NCBI GenBank assembly: GCA_016286385.1
Contig: JAEESO010000001.1
Location: forward strand, 124,001-188,000
Direction of reading: 5' to 3'
DNA from: Bacteroidales bacterium
GTDB lineage: Bacteria; Bacteroidota; Bacteroidia; Bacteroidales; UBA932
Length of the DNA stretch: 64,000 nt
A program made the position numbers and the translations under genes. The notes beneath the pieces were generated by a model. The model saw only the letters and a program-made list of their open reading frames with translations, did no database searches and was not told where the DNA came from. Of the stretch, positions 62,260 to 64,000 are shown piece after piece (within the stretch, counting starts at the first letter, position 1; each line of letters opens with the position of its first letter).

Positions 62260-63753
62260 ATGCGTTCTGACATTATTGTTATAGGCGGAGGAGCCGCCGG
62301 ACTCATGGCAGCCATCGGCGCTGCGGAGCAGATTGCCGCTGCAGGTGGCTCGGGTACCGTGACCGTACTTGAGAAAATGCCCAAGGCAGGCCGTAAGGTT
62401 ATGATTACCGGCAAAGGCAGGTGCAATTTCACCAATGTGAAAGACTGGGGAGAGTTCCAGTCCCATATCCGTACGGATGTGAATTTCCTTAACCCCGCCT
62501 GGCACACCCTCACACCTCAGGGCGTAATAGATCTTCTGAAGCGTAACGGGCTCAGGAGCGTTGTAGAACGCGGAGACCGCGCCTTCCCTGAATCACATAT
62601 GGCAGGAGACGTGGTGGATACCCTCCTCCGTGCCTGCACCCTTTCTGGCGTGAAAGTGGTCACGGACTGCGAGGTGAAAACCATTGACGTAACGCCCCGC
62701 GGGTTCAGCCTTGACTGCGTCCAGACTTCCCGTAAGCAGGTGCGCGTCCACACTGACCGTCCCCCCATGCGCGGAAAACCCGCTCCCACAAGGGAAGAAC
62801 TCACAATTGAGCCCGTAGAGTATAACTGCACCAAACTCATCGTGGCAACCGGCGGCCTCTCTTACCCCGGCACCGGAAGCACCGGAGACGGCTATATGTG
62901 GGCAGAGGAACTTGGCCACGGCATAGACTCCTGCTTCCCGGCCCTTACCGCCCTGGTACCCGCCGGTTACAAGGATTCAAATCCCCTTCAGGGCCAGATC
63001 AAGGAGGCATTCCGCGGCCGCACCGTTTACGGCAAGACCAAGGAGAGAAAGATTGCGCCGCTTCCTTCATGGTATCCTAAGTTTGAAAAACACATAGAGC
63101 GCATTACACCTCTCAGTGAGCTTGGAGAGCTGTTTAACGGCAATAATCTGGACAATGTCCAGCTATCCCTTTACATCAACGGGAACCTCGCCCAGCAGGA
63201 GTTCGGGGACATTGAATTCACGGACGGCGGTCTTGAAGGCCCCCTTGGCTTCATGGTAAGCCGCAAGGCCGTGAAGGCCCTCATAGACGGCCAGAAGGTG
63301 TACGTGAGCCTTGATCTCAAGCCTGCCGTGGAGCTTGAAAAACTGGATGCCGATATCCACTCCAAGTGGGAGGAAGTGATTCACGACGACCGCTCCAAGG
63401 GCCAGAGTTTCCAGCGCCTTTTCCGTATCATGCTTGGAAAGCTCATTCCCTGGAACCTTACCCTGGCCTTTCTGAAGTGCAACCCCAAGGTGAGCGTAGA
63501 CACCCTTGCATCGGCCCTGAAGGACTGGCGCATGGACATTGCCGGATTTGTGGGCTTCGAGCGCGCCGTAATCACCGCAGGAGGCATCTCCACTGCCGAT
63601 GTAACCGCCAAAACCCTGGAATCAAAGAAGCAGCCTGGCCTGTACTTTGCCGGAGAGGTCCTGGATATGGACTGCGACACAGGCGGCTACAATATGCAGG
63701 TTGCATTCTGCACCGGATACCTTGCCGGTCAAAGCGCCGCCAAAGCACTGTAA
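62260..63753 (+). CDS. FAD-dependent oxidoreductase, BaiN/YhiN (HI0933) family
   Basis: 497 residues. The dinucleotide-binding opening is IIVIGGGAAGLMAA. The family motifs EKMPKAGRKVMITGKGRCNFTN, GLSYPGTGSTGDGY and GGISTADVTAKTLESKKQPGLYFAGEVLDMDCDTGGYNMQVAFCTGYLAG follow. BaiN takes part in bile-acid dehydroxylation in some gut Clostridia, but most family members have no defined substrate. It shares one base (TAATG) with queE, so the two are translationally coupled. Confidence 0.9.
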   Translation: MRSDIIVIGGGAAGLMAAIGAAEQIAAAGGSGTVTVLEKMPKAGRKVMITGKGRCNFTNVKDWGEFQSHIRTDVNFLNPAWHTLTPQGVIDLLKRNGLRSVVERGDRAFPESHMAGDVVDTLLRACTLSGVKVVTDCEVKTIDVTPRGFSLDCVQTSRKQVRVHTDRPPMRGKPAPTREELTIEPVEYNCTKLIVATGGLSYPGTGSTGDGYMWAEELGHGIDSCFPALTALVPAGYKDSNPLQGQIKEAFRGRTVYGKTKERKIAPLPSWYPKFEKHIERITPLSELGELFNGNNLDNVQLSLYINGNLAQQEFGDIEFTDGGLEGPLGFMVSRKAVKALIDGQKVYVSLDLKPAVELEKLDADIHSKWEEVIHDDRSKGQSFQRLFRIMLGKLIPWNLTLAFLKCNPKVSVDTLASALKDWRMDIAGFVGFERAVITAGGISTADVTAKTLESKKQPGLYFAGEVLDMDCDTGGYNMQVAFCTGYLAGQSAAKAL

Positions 63754-64000
63754 TGTATAAAGTCAACGAGATATTCTACAGCCTTCAGGGAGAGGGCTTC
63801 TGGACGGGAACGCCCATGGTGTTCGTGCGCCTTAGCGGGTGCAACCTCCGCTGCCCCTTCTGTGACACCAATCACAGCGAGTTCCGCCTCATGACCGTGG
63901 AAGACATTGTGAAACAGGTTACCGCAGTGGACCCTGAAAACTGCGGTCACGTGTGCATAACCGGCGGTGAGCCCCTCCTTCAGCTGGGCACGGACCTCAT
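63753..64000 (+). CDS. queE: 7-carboxy-7-deazaguanine synthase (3' end outside window)
   Basis: The first 82 residues of a radical-SAM enzyme making 7-carboxy-7-deazaguanine from carboxytetrahydropterin in queuosine synthesis. It opens MYKVNEIFYSLQGEGFWTGTPMVFVRLSGCNLRCPFCDTNHSEF, with the CxxxCxxC cluster motif in GCNLRCPFC, and CITGGEPLLQ follows. The ATG overlaps the preceding stop. With queF at 3.3 kb the window contains two separated queuosine genes. Confidence 0.93.
   Translation, partial: MYKVNEIFYSLQGEGFWTGTPMVFVRLSGCNLRCPFCDTNHSEFRLMTVEDIVKQVTAVDPENCGHVCITGGEPLLQLGTDL

Overview
The window is a gene-dense, GC-moderate chromosomal segment of a member of the Bacteroidota, most likely Bacteroidales. 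Four things support this. The 286-residue primary sigma factor is of the short Bacteroides type. At least 20 genes are preceded by the Bacteroidota -7 promoter box TAnnTTTG, and few have a clear Shine-Dalgarno sequence. Lineage-typical families are present (DUF3078, DUF4293, a BT_3928-type DoxX protein, FabK instead of FabI, the archaeal/eukaryal-type prolyl-tRNA synthetase). Many predicted lipoproteins and outer-membrane proteins are encoded. There is no rRNA, no tRNA that I can see, no CRISPR array and no prophage; most of the window is core genome.

Layout: 0-3.8 kb carries the end of a serine hydrolase, a HerA/YjgR-like ATPase, prfA and queF. 3.8-6.4 kb is a minus-strand fatty-acid cluster fabK-fabF-fabZ. 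6.4-11.8 kb has envelope genes, an acyltransferase, folP, a DivIC/FtsB-like gene, a CPBP protease and a nucleotidyltransferase. 11.8-13.2 kb is a REP-associated tyrosine transposase (RAYT) bracketed by paired REP hairpins. 13.2-19.6 kb is the minus-strand rimP/nusA/infB/tmk/DoxX block. 19.7-25.4 kb runs from a coiled-coil secreted protein through gpmI, lpxD, lpxC, lpxA and wbqC. 25.4-29.1 kb is tilS, a DUF3078 protein and proS on the minus strand. 29.3-37.8 kb holds a Tyr/Trp- and Ser-rich lipoprotein, an OmpP1-like porin, dnaK, trpS, a VanX-type dipeptidase and cstA. 37.9-40.7 kb holds fba, gmk, nadD and a CYTH protein. 40.8-44.2 kb is a BtuG/BtuB-like uptake pair with a small unknown gene. 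44.2-51.3 kb has a TonB-domain lipoprotein, dnaN, a DEDDh exonuclease, an HtrA protease, rpoD and argS. 51.4-61.4 kb has VanZ-like, CBM9-like, MsbA-like and M28-like genes, a TPR protein, a WalJ-like hydrolase, a MATE pump and recQ. 61.4-64 kb has ybaK, a BaiN-type flavoprotein and the start of queE.

The most unusual content lies between and inside these ordinary genes. (1) A family of small GC-rich multi-hairpin elements (113-176 bp) is bounded by long inverted-repeat arms that differ completely from copy to copy. Three copies sit in frame inside folP, tilS and a CYTH gene, one lies downstream of dnaN, and a fragment lies downstream of dnaK. Two copies show compensatory base changes in their stems. 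(2) The RAYT with REP pairs, plus a second REP-like pair at 62.1 kb. (3) The heptamer ATCGGCC/GGCCGAT occurs about 95 times by eye in 64 kb. (4) Four 8-bp half-sites with exact 26-bp spacing and alternating orientation lie in front of the BtuG-like gene. (5) A terminator hairpin sits between the nusA promoter and nusA. Counts and alignments were made by eye.
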